Shown: piece by piece, positions 8,723 through 18,222 of the stretch | Layout of the letters: each line of letters opens with the position of its first letter | Numbering within the stretch: position 1 is the first letter of the stretch | DNA from: Photobacterium angustum | Lineage (GTDB): Bacteria; Pseudomonadota; Gammaproteobacteria; Enterobacterales; Vibrionaceae | Direction of reading: 5' to 3' | NCBI RefSeq assembly: GCF_003026365.1 | Contig: NZ_PYOM01000001.1 | Location: 1-64,000, forward strand | DNA length: 64,000 bases | The notes under the pieces: generated by a model | Told to the model about the DNA's origin: nothing | Seen by the model: only the letters and a program-made list of their open reading frames with translations | Databases searched by the model: none | Made by a program: the position numbers and the translations under genes

Positions 8723-11179
8723 TTAAGCCGCGTTATTGATCGAGCAATCAGCGTTTGGTGTTGTCTTTGCCGCTAATTGTTCTGGCTCAAAGTCATCAAC
8801 ATTAATCGTACGTAAGCGACCTAACTCAGTACGGCGCAATAGCTCTGCTTCAGCATGTTCAATCACACCGAGTTCAAGTCCTTTATCGGCCACATTACCT
8901 AACTGTACAAACGGATATTTTTTGTTCGCAGCTTTACAAACGCGATCATAAATCGGCTCAGCGGCAAGAATATCGTTAAGTGCAGCTTCCATCATACCGA
9001 CTGGATTCCCTTCAGATGCTTCTAAGAATTGACCTCGACCTAGGCGATCTCGAGTTTCTGATGGGGTTTGTGCTAAACGAGCAACGGCATGATCTAAGTT
9101 ATCACTTGGTTTGATACGACGTTGACCTAATGGGAACAATACAACACGTAGTGCGCCAGCAATGAACTTATTAGGGAAGTTACTTAGGAAGTCATCAAGG
9201 GCTGTTTCTGCTTGGTATAATGAATCCTGTAGACCCCAATGTACTAATGGAAGATCTTGCTGTTGATAACCATCATCGGCATAACGTTTAAGTGTTGCTG
9301 ATGATAAATAAAGCTGGCTAAGCACATCACCTAAACGGGCAGATAAACGCTCTTTACGTTTTAATGAACCACCAAGCACAGCCATAGAAATATCAGCCAG
9401 CAGCGCAAGGTTAGCACTGTAGCGGTTGAGTTGTTGGTAATAACGTGTGGTTGCATCTTTGCGTGGTGCGGATGAACCGTAGCCATCGGTAATACCTAAC
9501 CAGAAAGAGCGTGCCATGTTACTTATCACGAAGCCAACATGCGCAAATACGGCTTTATCAAAGCTTTCTAAGGCTTGTTTTTTATCATCATTATAAGCGG
9601 CGTTCATCTCTTCTAACACATAAGGGTGACAACGGATTGCACCTTGTCCAAAGATGATCATTGAACGTGTTAGAATATTCGCCCCTTCAACGGTTACAGC
9701 AATAGGCGCACCTTGATAACCACGAGCAATAAAGTTGCTCGGCCCCATACAGATCCCTTTACCACCGACAATATCCATCGCATCAATCACACCGCGTTGG
9801 CTACGATGGGTACAATGGTATTTTACAATCGCTGAGATAACAGAAGGTTTTTCACCAAGATCAATACCAGCGACAGTTAGAGTACTGGCTGCATCTAAGA
9901 CATAAGCATTACCTGCAATACGCGCTAGCGGCTCTTCAATACCCTCCATTTTACCAATTGGCATTTTAAACTGGCGACGAATGCGGGCATAAGCGCCTGT
10001 TGCGATTGCTGCGGTTTTTAATCCACCCGTTGAGTTAGACGGCAGAGTAATACCGCGACCAACTGATAGACATTCCACTAGCATACGCCATCCTTGGCCT
10101 GCCATTTCCTGACCACCGATAATAAAATCAATAGGGACAAAGATCTTGTTACCTTTAGTCGGACCATTTTGGAATGGTACATTAAGAGGGAAGTGACGAC
10201 GGCCAATCTCAACGCCCTCTAGATCGGTTGGGATCAAAGCACAAGTAATACCCAGATCTTTTTGATCTCCGAGTAAGTTGTCAGGATCCGAGAGTTTAAA
10301 TGCAAGACCTAGTACCGTAGCTACTGGTGCTAGAGTGATATAACGTTTGTTCCATGTTAATTCCATACCAAGGACTTCTTCGCCTTGCCACATACCTTTT
10401 TTCACAATACCGAAATCAGGAATTGAGCCTGCATCTGAGCCTGCTTCTGGGCTAGTTAAGGCAAAACAAGGGATCTCCTGACCAGCTGCTAAGCGGGGTA
10501 AATAATGGTTTTTCTGCTCTTCTGTACCATAGTGTTGAAGCAGTTCGCCTGGACCTAGTGAATTAGGAACACCAACGGTTGATGATAATACTGCAGAGAC
10601 GCCTGTTAATTTTTGTAGTACTAGAGATTGGGCATAGGCTGAAAACTCAAGTCCACCATATTGCTTTTTAATGATCATGGCGAAGAACTTATGATCTTTT
10701 AAGTATTGCCATACTTCGGGTGGTAGATCGGCAAGTTCATGGGTAATTTGAAAATCATTCACCATACGGCAAAGTTCATTTACTGGTCCATCGAGAAAAG
10801 CCTGCTCTTCTGCTGAAAGGGTTGGTGCTGGAATATCATGGAGCTTTTTCCAGTCTGGATTACCACCAAAAAGATCAGCTTCCCACCACACAGTACCGGC
10901 ATCGATTGCTTCTTTTTCGGTACGAGACATTTCTGGCATGACACCTTGAAAGGCTTTTAATGCAGGAGCGGCGAGATATTTTTTACGTAAAGCTGGGATA
11001 TTAAGAGGAATTGCAATCGCAGCAAAAATTAACCAGCTAATAATTCCTGTAATAGAAAAAATAGTACCGATTAATAGTGTTGCAGCAATTACCGCCGTAA
11101 AGGTTTTTAATGACGCGCGATGATACGCCAATATGAACATAACACCGATAAAGCTAATGACATACGCAAGCGTAACCAT
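8723..11179 (-). CDS. fadE: Acyl-CoA dehydrogenase, fatty-acid beta-oxidation
   Basis: Catalyses the first, FAD-dependent step of beta-oxidation, converting acyl-CoA to trans-2-enoyl-CoA. At 818 residues it matches the long FadE class (E. coli 814) rather than the common 380-residue dehydrogenases. Two or three N-terminal hydrophobic segments (1-65) suggest membrane association. The central dehydrogenase core holds [14 protein letters not shown] and [12 protein letters not shown], and a long C-terminal domain follows. Upstream lies a FadR-like operator (11318-11334). fadE followed by gmhA and yafJ is also the E. coli order, but here a SulP gene intervenes. Confidence 0.96.
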   Translation of the reverse strand: MVTLAYVISFIGVMFILAYHRASLKTFTAVIAATLLIGTIFSITGIISWLIFAAIAIPLNIPALRKKYLAAPALKAFQGVMPEMSRTEKEAIDAGTVWWEADLFGGNPDWKKLHDIPAPTLSAEEQAFLDGPVNELCRMVNDFQITHELADLPPEVWQYLKDHKFFAMIIKKQYGGLEFSAYAQSLVLQKLTGVSAVLSSTVGVPNSLGPGELLQHYGTEEQKNHYLPRLAAGQEIPCFALTSPEAGSDAGSIPDFGIVKKGMWQGEEVLGMELTWNKRYITLAPVATVLGLAFKLSDPDNLLGDQKDLGITCALIPTDLEGVEIGRRHFPLNVPFQNGPTKGNKIFVPIDFIIGGQEMAGQGWRMLVECLSVGRGITLPSNSTGGLKTAAIATGAYARIRRQFKMPIGKMEGIEEPLARIAGNAYVLDAASTLTVAGIDLGEKPSVISAIVKYHCTHRSQRGVIDAMDIVGGKGICMGPSNFIARGYQGAPIAVTVEGANILTRSMIIFGQGAIRCHPYVLEEMNAAYNDDKKQALESFDKAVFAHVGFVISNMARSFWLGITDGYGSSAPRKDATTRYYQQLNRYSANLALLADISMAVLGGSLKRKERLSARLGDVLSQLYLSSATLKRYADDGYQQQDLPLVHWGLQDSLYQAETALDDFLSNFPNKFIAGALRVVLFPLGQRRIKPSDNLDHAVARLAQTPSETRDRLGRGQFLEASEGNPVGMMEAALNDILAAEPIYDRVCKAANKKYPFVQLGNVADKGLELGVIEHAEAELLRRTELGRLRTINVDDFEPEQLAAKTTPNADCSINNAA

Positions 11180-11317
11180 AGAGATTCTCCTTAATCTGTG
11201 TATTAAGACTGTTTACACATCATCAGGAATAATTGAGCTAGACCTGACTTCATGATGGAGAGTTCAGTACATTGCTACACATTTTATTGTTAATTATAGG
11301 GTAATTATTATCAAGGT

Positions 11318-11334
11318 AAGAGGTCTTACCACTT
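11318..11334. promoter_or_regulatory. Putative FadR operator upstream of fadE
   Basis: AAGAGGTCTTACCACTT agrees at 13 of 17 positions with the palindromic FadR operator AACTGGTCTGACCAGTT, including the central GGTC and ACC. It lies about 140 bp upstream of the fadE start. FadR represses fad genes in E. coli and vibrios, so placement and sequence agree. The exact promoter was not located. Confidence 0.6.
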
Positions 11335-11508
11335 TTGAATTATTGTAATTCGTTTTTTAACAAAATGTAAAATAGTTTTTCGGCATGAAAGTAAACTGTT
11401 ACGTGTACAAAGTGGGCGTAAGTCAGGTTATTAAAGGGATTGATCGAGATCATTGAGGCTATTTTTTTTACTTGCAGATTTTTAGCAGAGCGTTAACATA
11501 CGCCGTAT

Positions 11509-11524
11509 TGTGATACTGTTCACG
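11509..11524. promoter_or_regulatory. Putative CRP (cAMP receptor protein) site
   Basis: TGTGA-TACTGT-TCACG matches the CRP consensus TGTGA-N6-TCACA at nine of ten core positions. It is about 160 bp upstream of the SulP GTG start and about 330 bp upstream of fadE. Both could respond to carbon status, but the SulP gene is closer. Confidence 0.5.
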
Positions 11525-11530
11525 TTATTT

Positions 11531-11537
11531 GGGGGGG
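11531..11537 (+). repeat. Run of seven G residues upstream of the SulP gene
   Basis: Homopolymer of seven G, seven bases after the CRP-like site. Such tracts can vary in length by slippage and alter promoter spacing. There is no evidence here beyond the tract itself. Confidence 0.5.
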
Positions 11538-11682
11538 TTGAATTTTAACCATCCATGCAGAATGGTATTTCCCTTTGTTGCCTTTCCCGATTCCGACTGA
11601 CACATGCCCGCCGGACTCCCTTACATCGGGTTGACATCAATTCCTGTTTATCAAATGTACGCAAAGTACAAGAGGTCTTGTT

Positions 11683-13374
11683 GTGTTGTTATTTCATGCT
11701 TTATCACAAGCGTGGAAGGATGGTTATTCCTTCTCTAAACTTCGTGCCGATATTGTATCGGGTATTACTGTTGGCATTGTGGCTATCCCATTGGGGATGG
11801 CATTAGCAATTGCTGTCGGTGTACCACCACAACATGGATTGTATACGGTCATTGTGGCGGGCTTTTTAGCGGCGTTATTAGGTGGTTCACGATTTAATAT
11901 CACAGGTCCTACTGCGGCCTTTGTGGTTATCCTTTTACCGATCACTCAAAAATACGGCTTATCAGGCTTAATGTTAGCCACCATGATGTCAGGTATTATC
12001 CTGTTATTGATGGGGGTTTTCCGCTTAGGGCAGCTGGTGGCGTATGTGCCATATCCGGTTACTACGGGCTTTACTGCGGGGATTGGTTTTGTTATCGCTT
12101 TTTTGCAGCTTAAAGATTTATTAGGTCTAAATATTCAAGGTAGCCCAATCCATTTTCCTGAAAAAGTGATGTCATATGCCCATGCATTACCTACCACGAA
12201 CTATGCTGATGCGATTGTCGGTGTGGTCACCATTTTTGTCTTTATTGGCTGGGCGAAATTAAAAACGCGTGTTCCACCCCATTTAGTCTCATTACTGGTA
12301 GGGACGGTTTTAGCCTTAGCACTAAACAAATTTGGTCCTGAGCATGTGACTTTGCTGGGTGAAAAATTTAGCTACACCATTGGTAGCCTTGTGGGTCATG
12401 GTATTCCACAAGAAGCGCCCCAGTTTATTGCTCTGTGGAAGTCAGATACCTTTAACTGGGCTACAGTGATTGAATTAATGCCATCAGCGCTGACTATCGC
12501 GATGCTTGGTTGTATTGAATCACTATTATGTGCGGTTGTTGCTGACGGTATGACAAGTAAAAAGCACAATCCGAATGCTGAGCTTGTCGGTCAAGGGATC
12601 GCGAATATTGTCGTGCCTTTCTTTGGCGGAATTCCAGCAACGGCGGCGATTGCGCGTACGGCAACAAATATTCGCTCTGGCGCGTTTTCACCAATATCTG
12701 GTATGACGCATGCGCTTTTTGTTTTAGCTGCGATGATTGTGTTAGCACCAGTACTCTCGTTTGTTCCAATGAGTGCGTTGGCTGGCTTATTAATTATGGT
12801 GGCATGGAATATGTCTGAAGCGCCTCACTTTGTGCATACGTTAAAGGTTGCACCACGTCGTGACGTTGCCGTCTTGATGACATGCTTTATCTTAACCGTT
12901 GCATTTGACATGGTGGTTGCCGTTATTGTCGGGTTATTACTTGCGGGCGTATTATTTATTCAGCGTATTGCGACATTAACTACAGTCACGATCACCCATG
13001 ATGAGCATCCACATCTCAACTTTGGTGGTGATGTTGTTGTTTATGATATTAATGGTCCACTATTTTTTGCTGCGAGTGAGAAAGCATTTTCTGTTATTGA
13101 ACATGCAACAACAGAAACGCGTGCCGTTGTAATTGATTTTAGTGATGTCTCAACCATTGATATTACAGCGATCAATGCCTTTGATATGGCGTTAGATCGC
13201 CTGTCTGAGCTACCTGTCTATTTATTGGGCGCGCAGCCGCATGTTGAACGTAAACTCTACCATGCTGGAATATTTGAGGCAGAGAATGTGCATTTAGCCC
13301 ACTCTATTAGTCAATTACAGCAAGTTTTACTGATTAATTCTCACAATGATTCTGATCAGGAGTCGACACTGTAA
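11683..13374 (+). CDS. SulP/SLC26 family anion transporter with STAS domain
   Basis: A 563-residue inner-membrane transporter. About 10-14 hydrophobic segments cover residues 25-430. The SulP signatures GLYTVIVAGFLAALLGGS and FNITGPTAAFVVIL are present, and a cytoplasmic STAS domain occupies about 445-550 (VVIDFSDVSTIDITAI). The family carries sulfate, bicarbonate or dicarboxylates; E. coli DauA is a C4-dicarboxylate carrier. The substrate here cannot be read from sequence. The start is GTG at 11683 with AGAGG 7 bases upstream. It interrupts the fadE-gmhA order seen in E. coli, so it is probably a lineage-specific insertion. A terminator follows. Confidence 0.92.
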   Translation: MLLFHALSQAWKDGYSFSKLRADIVSGITVGIVAIPLGMALAIAVGVPPQHGLYTVIVAGFLAALLGGSRFNITGPTAAFVVILLPITQKYGLSGLMLATMMSGIILLLMGVFRLGQLVAYVPYPVTTGFTAGIGFVIAFLQLKDLLGLNIQGSPIHFPEKVMSYAHALPTTNYADAIVGVVTIFVFIGWAKLKTRVPPHLVSLLVGTVLALALNKFGPEHVTLLGEKFSYTIGSLVGHGIPQEAPQFIALWKSDTFNWATVIELMPSALTIAMLGCIESLLCAVVADGMTSKKHNPNAELVGQGIANIVVPFFGGIPATAAIARTATNIRSGAFSPISGMTHALFVLAAMIVLAPVLSFVPMSALAGLLIMVAWNMSEAPHFVHTLKVAPRRDVAVLMTCFILTVAFDMVVAVIVGLLLAGVLFIQRIATLTTVTITHDEHPHLNFGGDVVVYDINGPLFFAASEKAFSVIEHATTETRAVVIDFSDVSTIDITAINAFDMALDRLSELPVYLLGAQPHVERKLYHAGIFEAENVHLAHSISQLQQVLLINSHNDSDQESTL

Positions 13375-13414
13375 GTTATTTGTATGTAAACTGCGAATAA
13401 CGATGTATTTAAAA

Positions 13415-13447
13415 CATCAAGCGGGTCTTTACCCGCTTGATTTGTAT
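13415..13447 (+). terminator. Terminator after the SulP gene
   Basis: Perfect 10-bp stem TCAAGCGGGT / ACCCGCTTGA with loop CTTT, followed by a short T-rich tail. It separates the SulP gene from gmhA. Confidence 0.75.
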
Positions 13448-13473
13448 CTAAATAATAATAGAGAGAATCGATT

Positions 13474-14055
13474 ATGTATCAGGATCTGATCCGCGATGAA
13501 CTAACAGATGCAGCTGATGTACTAAATCGCTTTTTAAGTGATGATAAAAACCTTGCAGATATTGAAGCGGCAGCAAAGCTATTGGCTGATTCCTTTAAAC
13601 AAGGTGGTAAAGTGCTGTCTTGTGGTAACGGTGGCTCACATTGTGATGCAATGCACTTTGCTGAAGAACTAACCGGTCGTTACCGTGAAAACCGTCCTGG
13701 TTATCCTGGTATCGCGATTTCTGATCCAAGTCACTTATCGTGTGTAAGTAATGACTTCGGCTATGAATACGTATTTTCACGCTATTTAGAAGCTGTTGGC
13801 GCTAAAGGTGATGTATTGTTTGGTTTGTCTACTTCTGGTAATTCAGGCAATATTTTAAAGGCGATTGAAGCTGCAAAAGCTAAAGGCATGAAGACGATTG
13901 CCTTAACCGGTAAAGATGGCGGTAAAATGGCTGGCTTGGCGGATGTTGAAATCCGTGTTCCCCACTTTGGTTATGCGGATCGCATTCAAGAAATTCATAT
14001 TAAAATTATTCATATTTTAATTATGCTAGTTGAAAAGGAAATGGCAGCAGAATAA
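13474..14055 (+). CDS. gmhA: Phosphoheptose isomerase (sedoheptulose 7-phosphate isomerase)
   Basis: Converts D-sedoheptulose 7-phosphate to D-glycero-D-manno-heptose 7-phosphate, the first step of ADP-heptose synthesis for the lipopolysaccharide inner core. The 193-residue SIS-domain protein is one residue longer than E. coli GmhA/LpcA. Visible motifs are [19 protein letters not shown], the phosphate-binding STSGNSGN and the C-terminal QEIHIKIIH. It is followed by yafJ in the same direction as in E. coli. AGAGAG lies just upstream of the ATG. Confidence 0.97.
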   Translation: MYQDLIRDELTDAADVLNRFLSDDKNLADIEAAAKLLADSFKQGGKVLSCGNGGSHCDAMHFAEELTGRYRENRPGYPGIAISDPSHLSCVSNDFGYEYVFSRYLEAVGAKGDVLFGLSTSGNSGNILKAIEAAKAKGMKTIALTGKDGGKMAGLADVEIRVPHFGYADRIQEIHIKIIHILIMLVEKEMAAE

Positions 14056-14118
14056 GCTTTAGATCATTCTAGCTATTGATAAGTATCGTTAATTAATAAT
14101 AAAAGGGCATAAAGGAAA

Positions 14119-14904
14119 ATGTGTGAATTGCTAGGCATGAGCGCAAATGTGCCAACAGATATTTGCTTTAGTTTTACTGGATTAATGCAGCGAGGAGGCA
14201 ATACTGGACCTCATCGCGATGGTTGGGGCATTACGTTTTATGAGGGTAAAGGTTTTCGAACCTTTAAAGATCCGAATCCAAGCTGTCAGTCTCGTATTGC
14301 TGAATTAGTACAACAATATCCGATAAAGAGTCGGGCTGTAGTGAGCCATATTCGCCAAGCTAACCGTGGTGGTGTGAACTTAGAAAACACCCATCCATTT
14401 ACTCGTGAGCTTTGGGGAAATTATTGGACGTTTGCTCATAATGGTCAGTTAACGGGCTATGAGAGTTTAGAAACAGGTAGGCATAAAGCGGTAGGTGATA
14501 CAGACAGTGAAATTGCTTTCTGTTGGTTACTCAATCAACTTGAATCGAAGTTTCCAGAATTGCCTGACGATTTAAATCCGGTATTTAGCTACTTTGCCCA
14601 GTGTTGTGATCAGTTACGTCAGCTTGGCGTTTACAATATGCTATTAAGCAATGGTGAGTACGTACTAACTTATTGTACCAATAATTTGCATTGGATCACG
14701 CGTCGAGCACCATTTGGTCAAGCTTCATTAATTGATGAAGATGTCACGATTGACTTTCAGCAAGAAACGACACCTAAGGATGTGGTGACGGTAATTGCTA
14801 CTCAGCCGTTAACCAATGATGAAAGTTGGCACAAAATGGCAATTGGCGAGTTTATTGTGTTCCATTTTGGTGAGCCTGTATTTAATCAATTGGCGACTGA
14901 ATAA
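14119..14904 (+). CDS. yafJ: Class II glutamine amidotransferase, YafJ family
   Basis: A 261-residue GATase_4-type protein close to E. coli YafJ (255). Cys2 after Met removal is the expected N-terminal nucleophile (MCELLGMSAN). The conserved GGNTGPHRDGWG, VSHIRQANRGG and FAHNGQL motifs form the glutaminase site. No synthetase domain is attached and the acceptor substrate is unknown. The gmhA-yafJ order is conserved with E. coli. The start is fixed by the need for Cys2 and by AAAGGAAA just upstream. A strong terminator follows. Confidence 0.92.
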   Translation: MCELLGMSANVPTDICFSFTGLMQRGGNTGPHRDGWGITFYEGKGFRTFKDPNPSCQSRIAELVQQYPIKSRAVVSHIRQANRGGVNLENTHPFTRELWGNYWTFAHNGQLTGYESLETGRHKAVGDTDSEIAFCWLLNQLESKFPELPDDLNPVFSYFAQCCDQLRQLGVYNMLLSNGEYVLTYCTNNLHWITRRAPFGQASLIDEDVTIDFQQETTPKDVVTVIATQPLTNDESWHKMAIGEFIVFHFGEPVFNQLATE

Positions 14905-14950
14905 GTTGATGTAAGATCGAACGGTTATAACAATTTGGCTGACAAACGAA

Positions 14951-14977
14951 GGGGCGATCAGATGATCGCCTTTTTTA
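14951..14977 (+). terminator. Rho-independent terminator after yafJ
   Basis: Stem GGCGATC / GATCGCC with loop AGAT, then six T. It ends the gmhA-yafJ transcript. Confidence 0.88.
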
Positions 14978-15175
14978 TTGTTAACATTATCTTGAAAGGT
15001 AAGTACAAAAAATAAGCCATAGTTATACTCCTAACTTTGATTCTGTGACGGATTAAATATATTTATTGAATAGTAGGTTTTATTTAAACGTTGAGTTAAA
15101 TTTTTTATTAAAAATATAAACGAATTTTTGTGATAAAATATGTAATGGTCTTGTTATTAGATATTTAGGTTTGCT

Positions 15176-16063
15176 ATGAAAAAAAATGTTATTGAAAAGA
15201 GACTGAGTTTGGTTTGTTATTTAATTGACAGTAAACCTAATGAAAAATATTCACTGCAAGAGCTTAGTGATGTTGCAAGACTTTCAAAGTATCATTTTCA
15301 GCGCGTATTTAAATCTATGGTTGGTGTTACTCCTCATCGTTATATATTACTTTCTCGATTACGTCGTGCTTCTTTCGAGTTAGTTTATTTTAAAGAACTA
15401 AAAATAATAGATATTGCGCTTTCAGCTGGGTTCGAAAGTCCTGAAGCATTTACTCGTGCATTTGTTAGGTTATTTGATCAAACGCCAACAGAGTTTAGAA
15501 AGAAACCTCAATGGTCAAGTTGGGGACATAGATTTAATATTCGGGTACCCGTGAGAGAAAAAAAGTATGAAATTAAAGTAGAAGAATACCCGAGTAGGGA
15601 ATGTGTAATGATCACCCACAAGGGGGATTATCTGGAAGGTATGAAAACTTTTGATACATTAGTTTCATGGTTGGTAGAAAATAATTTTTATAGTGAAACG
15701 AGCATTAAATCGATACCATTTATTACTATTCCTTATGCAAATCCCTTAGAGAGTGATAGATCTGATTATCGCTGCGATATTGCCATTGTAATTAATTGTA
15801 AAGTCTTACCCAATGATCTTGGTATTTTTTCAGGAACGATTTCAAGAGGCGATTTTGCTGTTGTTACTTATGTCGGACAAAGAGAAGTTTATGGTTTTGT
15901 TCATGCCATTACAAATGTTCTTACCGAGTGGTTACCAAAAACACAATGGGAGCCGTTATCAGCTCCCATTCTTTTCGAACATATAAACTCTCCGCTTGTC
16001 GTTCCTGAAACGGATTTAATTACAAAAATTTGTATACCTGTATGTAGGAAAATTAATCTTTAA
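15176..16063 (+). CDS. AraC-family regulator with GyrI-like effector domain
   Basis: A 295-residue transcription factor. The N-terminal two-helix-turn-helix AraC domain spans residues 8-106 (LSKYHFQRVFKSMVGVTPH and ALSAGFESPEAFTRAF). The C-terminal half (about 125-293) resembles the GyrI-like/BacR effector-binding domain of SoxS/Rob-type and multidrug-sensing regulators. The ligand is unknown. It stands alone in an AT-rich stretch between yafJ and purN and converges with the acyltransferase-like gene, 71 bp apart. Codon use is more AT-rich than its neighbours, suggesting acquisition. It may control itself or the adjacent gene, but no operator is visible. Confidence 0.88.
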   Translation: MKKNVIEKRLSLVCYLIDSKPNEKYSLQELSDVARLSKYHFQRVFKSMVGVTPHRYILLSRLRRASFELVYFKELKIIDIALSAGFESPEAFTRAFVRLFDQTPTEFRKKPQWSSWGHRFNIRVPVREKKYEIKVEEYPSRECVMITHKGDYLEGMKTFDTLVSWLVENNFYSETSIKSIPFITIPYANPLESDRSDYRCDIAIVINCKVLPNDLGIFSGTISRGDFAVVTYVGQREVYGFVHAITNVLTEWLPKTQWEPLSAPILFEHINSPLVVPETDLITKICIPVCRKINL

Positions 16064-16134
16064 ATAACACATAGGGTTAGTATAAAGTTAATACCAAAAT
16101 GAGTATAACAATCATAAAGAAAGACAAAATAAGG

Positions 16135-17289
16135 CTATTCATTATCGAATAGAATATTACCTTCAAGCCAGGTTAAGTTTGTTGTCATTCCTGCTAATAG
16201 CCAAGTTGATGCGTTTAAGCAGAATAAAACAGCGATATGATCTAAACCATCGATTGAATCGCCATGTAAGTAACTAGGTTTAAGTGGGTAATGTGCGACG
16301 TAAGAGCATTCAGAACCCAATGAGAGTTGTTTATAATTTTGTACCCAACTTGTCAGTACTGCTTTAGTAGATTGGGCTTTCGGCTGACTTAAAACAGTTA
16401 TACAAGCATCATTATCTTCAGGTGTTCGTCTAAATTTATTGATTGCATGACGTATATCTTGAGCCGTCAGAGTGCTTTCAGTACTGATAATTATTGGTTT
16501 GATATAATTTCCAACATCCGTCTCATCAAGGTAATTGATATGAGGTCTCGCATTTACTGGAAATATGGCTAGATCTGGTTTTACTGAATTAAAAAATAAT
16601 GAATTGATAATATCATGAGTAGACACCCATTCACCGTGCAAGTTTTCGTTAGTTTCATCTTTTAATTTATTAATTAATTCTAAGTTTATCTTTTTCACAA
16701 ACGTTTGTTTTTCTATGGATGTGAATTTATTAACCTCTCCTTCGATTCTGGAAAATTGTAATTTCCTCTCAAAGTTAAAAGGTTTAATTTCTTCATCAAA
16801 GCTTAATAAACTTAACAGCTGATAATAACTTGTTCCATCACCAATAATATGATTCATTGAATAGATAATCGCAAACTCTTTTGCTTTTTTATCTTCAATG
16901 AGACTAAATTTTATTAATGGATTGTCAGTGTTAATACATTCTTTTGTCGATAATGGATAAAGTTTATTAATTATCTCTTTGTCTTGGCTATTATCGATAA
17001 TTTCAATAAGATTATTAATGTTTGCGTTTTCATTCAACAAATCTTTTATATCAAAGAACTCCAAAAATGGGGAAGTATCATTAACTATTTCTGGTGTTTG
17101 ACATGCAATTTCATCATCATTAGTACTTATTAGTTTCGCTCCAATCCAAGGGTTCGCAGTTAAAATGTCTTTAAATCTATCCTTTAATTTATCTAGAGGA
17201 GGCGTTCCATTAAACCTTGAAATTGTTGCAACGATACCATCGTGGCGAGCTGTGTTGATTTCTGACTTTAGAAGCGGACTGATTGGCAT
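16135..17289 (-). CDS. Condensation/acyltransferase-like protein with HxxxDG motif
   Basis: A 384-residue protein of the chloramphenicol acetyltransferase-like / condensation-domain fold. The clearest evidence is HIIGDG at residues 147-152 (His147, Asp151, Gly152), the catalytic HxxxDG signature, preceded by a hydrophobic strand (FAIIYSMN). The C-terminal half fits the second lobe. No carrier protein, adenylation domain or thioesterase is nearby, so a freestanding acyl, amino-acyl or CoA-dependent transferase is more likely than part of an NRPS. There is no signal peptide. The gene is strikingly rich in Asn, Ile and Lys and AT-rich. The substrate is unknown, and it could also be a wax-ester-synthase-like or papA-type acyltransferase. 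Confidence 0.65.
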   Translation of the reverse strand: MPISPLLKSEINTARHDGIVATISRFNGTPPLDKLKDRFKDILTANPWIGAKLISTNDDEIACQTPEIVNDTSPFLEFFDIKDLLNENANINNLIEIIDNSQDKEIINKLYPLSTKECINTDNPLIKFSLIEDKKAKEFAIIYSMNHIIGDGTSYYQLLSLLSFDEEIKPFNFERKLQFSRIEGEVNKFTSIEKQTFVKKINLELINKLKDETNENLHGEWVSTHDIINSLFFNSVKPDLAIFPVNARPHINYLDETDVGNYIKPIIISTESTLTAQDIRHAINKFRRTPEDNDACITVLSQPKAQSTKAVLTSWVQNYKQLSLGSECSYVAHYPLKPSYLHGDSIDGLDHIAVLFCLNASTWLLAGMTTNLTWLEGNILFDNE

Positions 17290-17383
17290 ATATTTATACT
17301 CTTGGTTTTATTGTGAGAAAATTATAAAACCGAAGCGTAATCATTACCTGACCGATATTGCTATTTAGGTATTTGATGTGAAT

Positions 17384-17420
17384 TTAAAAAAACACTGAAG
17401 CATACTCAGTATACTTCAGC
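17384..17420 (-). terminator. Terminator after purN
   Basis: On the minus strand a hairpin of about 11 bp (CTGAAG outer stem, inner TATAC/GTATG, three-base loop) at 17395-17419 is followed by GTG and seven T. It ends the purM-purN transcript. Confidence 0.8.
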
Positions 17421-17448
17421 ATGTTTGATGTTAATATTGTGTTTTTAT

Positions 17449-18084
17449 TTAACTATCTTCGGCTGCGTAGCCATGAGCACCAAGTTCTAAACCATCTAAA
17501 TATGCTTTTCGATTTTTCATGGTTAAGCGTTCATCGGCTAACCATTTTACGACAATTGGATAAATGCCGTGTTCTTGTGTTAGCACGCGTGAAGCGAGAA
17601 TATCGGCATTATCATCCTCAAAAACGGGAACTTTAGCTTGCAGTACTACAGGCCCGCCATCTAATTCTTCTGTGACAAAGTGAACACTGGTTCCGTGCTC
17701 TTTATCTGATGCATCAATAGCACGCTGGTGGGTGTGTAGACCTGGATATTTAGGCAATAGAGAGGGGTGGATATTTACCATTTTCCCCAAGTAATGAAGA
17801 ACAAACGCTTTACTGAGAATACGCATATAGCCTGCTAGCACAATAATATCAGGTTGGTATTCATCTATTTGTTTCATTAATTCATCATCGAAAGCTTCAC
17901 GAGATTCAAATGACTTTGGATCAAGAAAATGATCAGCAGCGCCAAATTTTTTCGCACGCTCTAAACCGTAAGCTTCTTTTTTATTAGAAAAAACAGCAAC
18001 AACTTTTGCGTTGGGGATTTGGGCTTCAAAAATGGCTTGTAGGTTGCTTCCGCTACCTGAAATGAGGACAACGATATTTTTCAT
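17449..18084 (-). CDS. purN: Phosphoribosylglycinamide formyltransferase 1
   Basis: Transfers a formyl group from 10-formyl-tetrahydrofolate to GAR, the third step of purine synthesis. The 211-residue enzyme shows SGSGSNLQAI near the N-terminus for phosphate binding, the catalytic VNIHPSLLPKY segment and GTSVHFVTEELDGGPV with the catalytic aspartate. It lies downstream of purM on the same strand with a 138-bp gap that holds a strong hairpin. The pair is the conserved purMN operon, divergent from upp. Confidence 0.97.
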   Translation of the reverse strand: MKNIVVLISGSGSNLQAIFEAQIPNAKVVAVFSNKKEAYGLERAKKFGAADHFLDPKSFESREAFDDELMKQIDEYQPDIIVLAGYMRILSKAFVLHYLGKMVNIHPSLLPKYPGLHTHQRAIDASDKEHGTSVHFVTEELDGGPVVLQAKVPVFEDDNADILASRVLTQEHGIYPIVVKWLADERLTMKNRKAYLDGLELGAHGYAAEDS

Positions 18085-18150
18085 AATCTGGGACTACCAT
18101 TGTGTTGTAAGCTGGAGATGTGTCATGACTAAACTAATACATTTTTAAAG

Positions 18151-18201
18151 GCTATCGATGTATAGATAGCAGAATGAGGACATAGCGTCCTCATTCTTTT
18201 T
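18151..18201. other. Stem-loops between purM and purN
   Basis: A perfect 10-bp stem GAATGAGGAC / GTCCTCATTC with loop ATAGC (18172-18196) is followed on the plus strand by five T. Next to it is a smaller stem GCTATC/GATAGC (18151-18170). In the purM-to-purN direction no T-tract follows the larger hairpin, so it is more likely an mRNA-stabilising or partial attenuation structure than a full terminator. Confidence 0.5.
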
Positions 18202-18222
18202 ACGAGTCAGCATTGTTGAGAG

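Larger units (their letters stand above)
11180..11682. other. Divergent intergenic region fadE / SulP gene
   Basis: About 500 bp without a gene. It contains a FadR-like operator, a CRP-like site and a run of seven G residues, each listed separately. The last ~150 bp before the SulP start are richer in G and C than the rest and may be a transcribed leader. No riboswitch or small RNA was recognised. Confidence 0.6.

Noticed and set aside
11234..11250. A second FadR-like sequence upstream of fadE (TGAGCTAGACCTGACTT)
   Set aside because: Only about 8 of 17 positions fit when the GGTC core is aligned, and the second half-site is poor.
11555..11806. An 83-codon frame overlapping the start of the SulP gene
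   Set aside because: It runs into the SulP gene in another frame, shows no family signature, and the SulP frame is unequivocal.
15000..17450. The AT-rich patch as a mobile element
   Set aside because: No transposase, integrase, terminal repeats or attachment-site duplication was found. Only the base composition and gene content suggest transfer.
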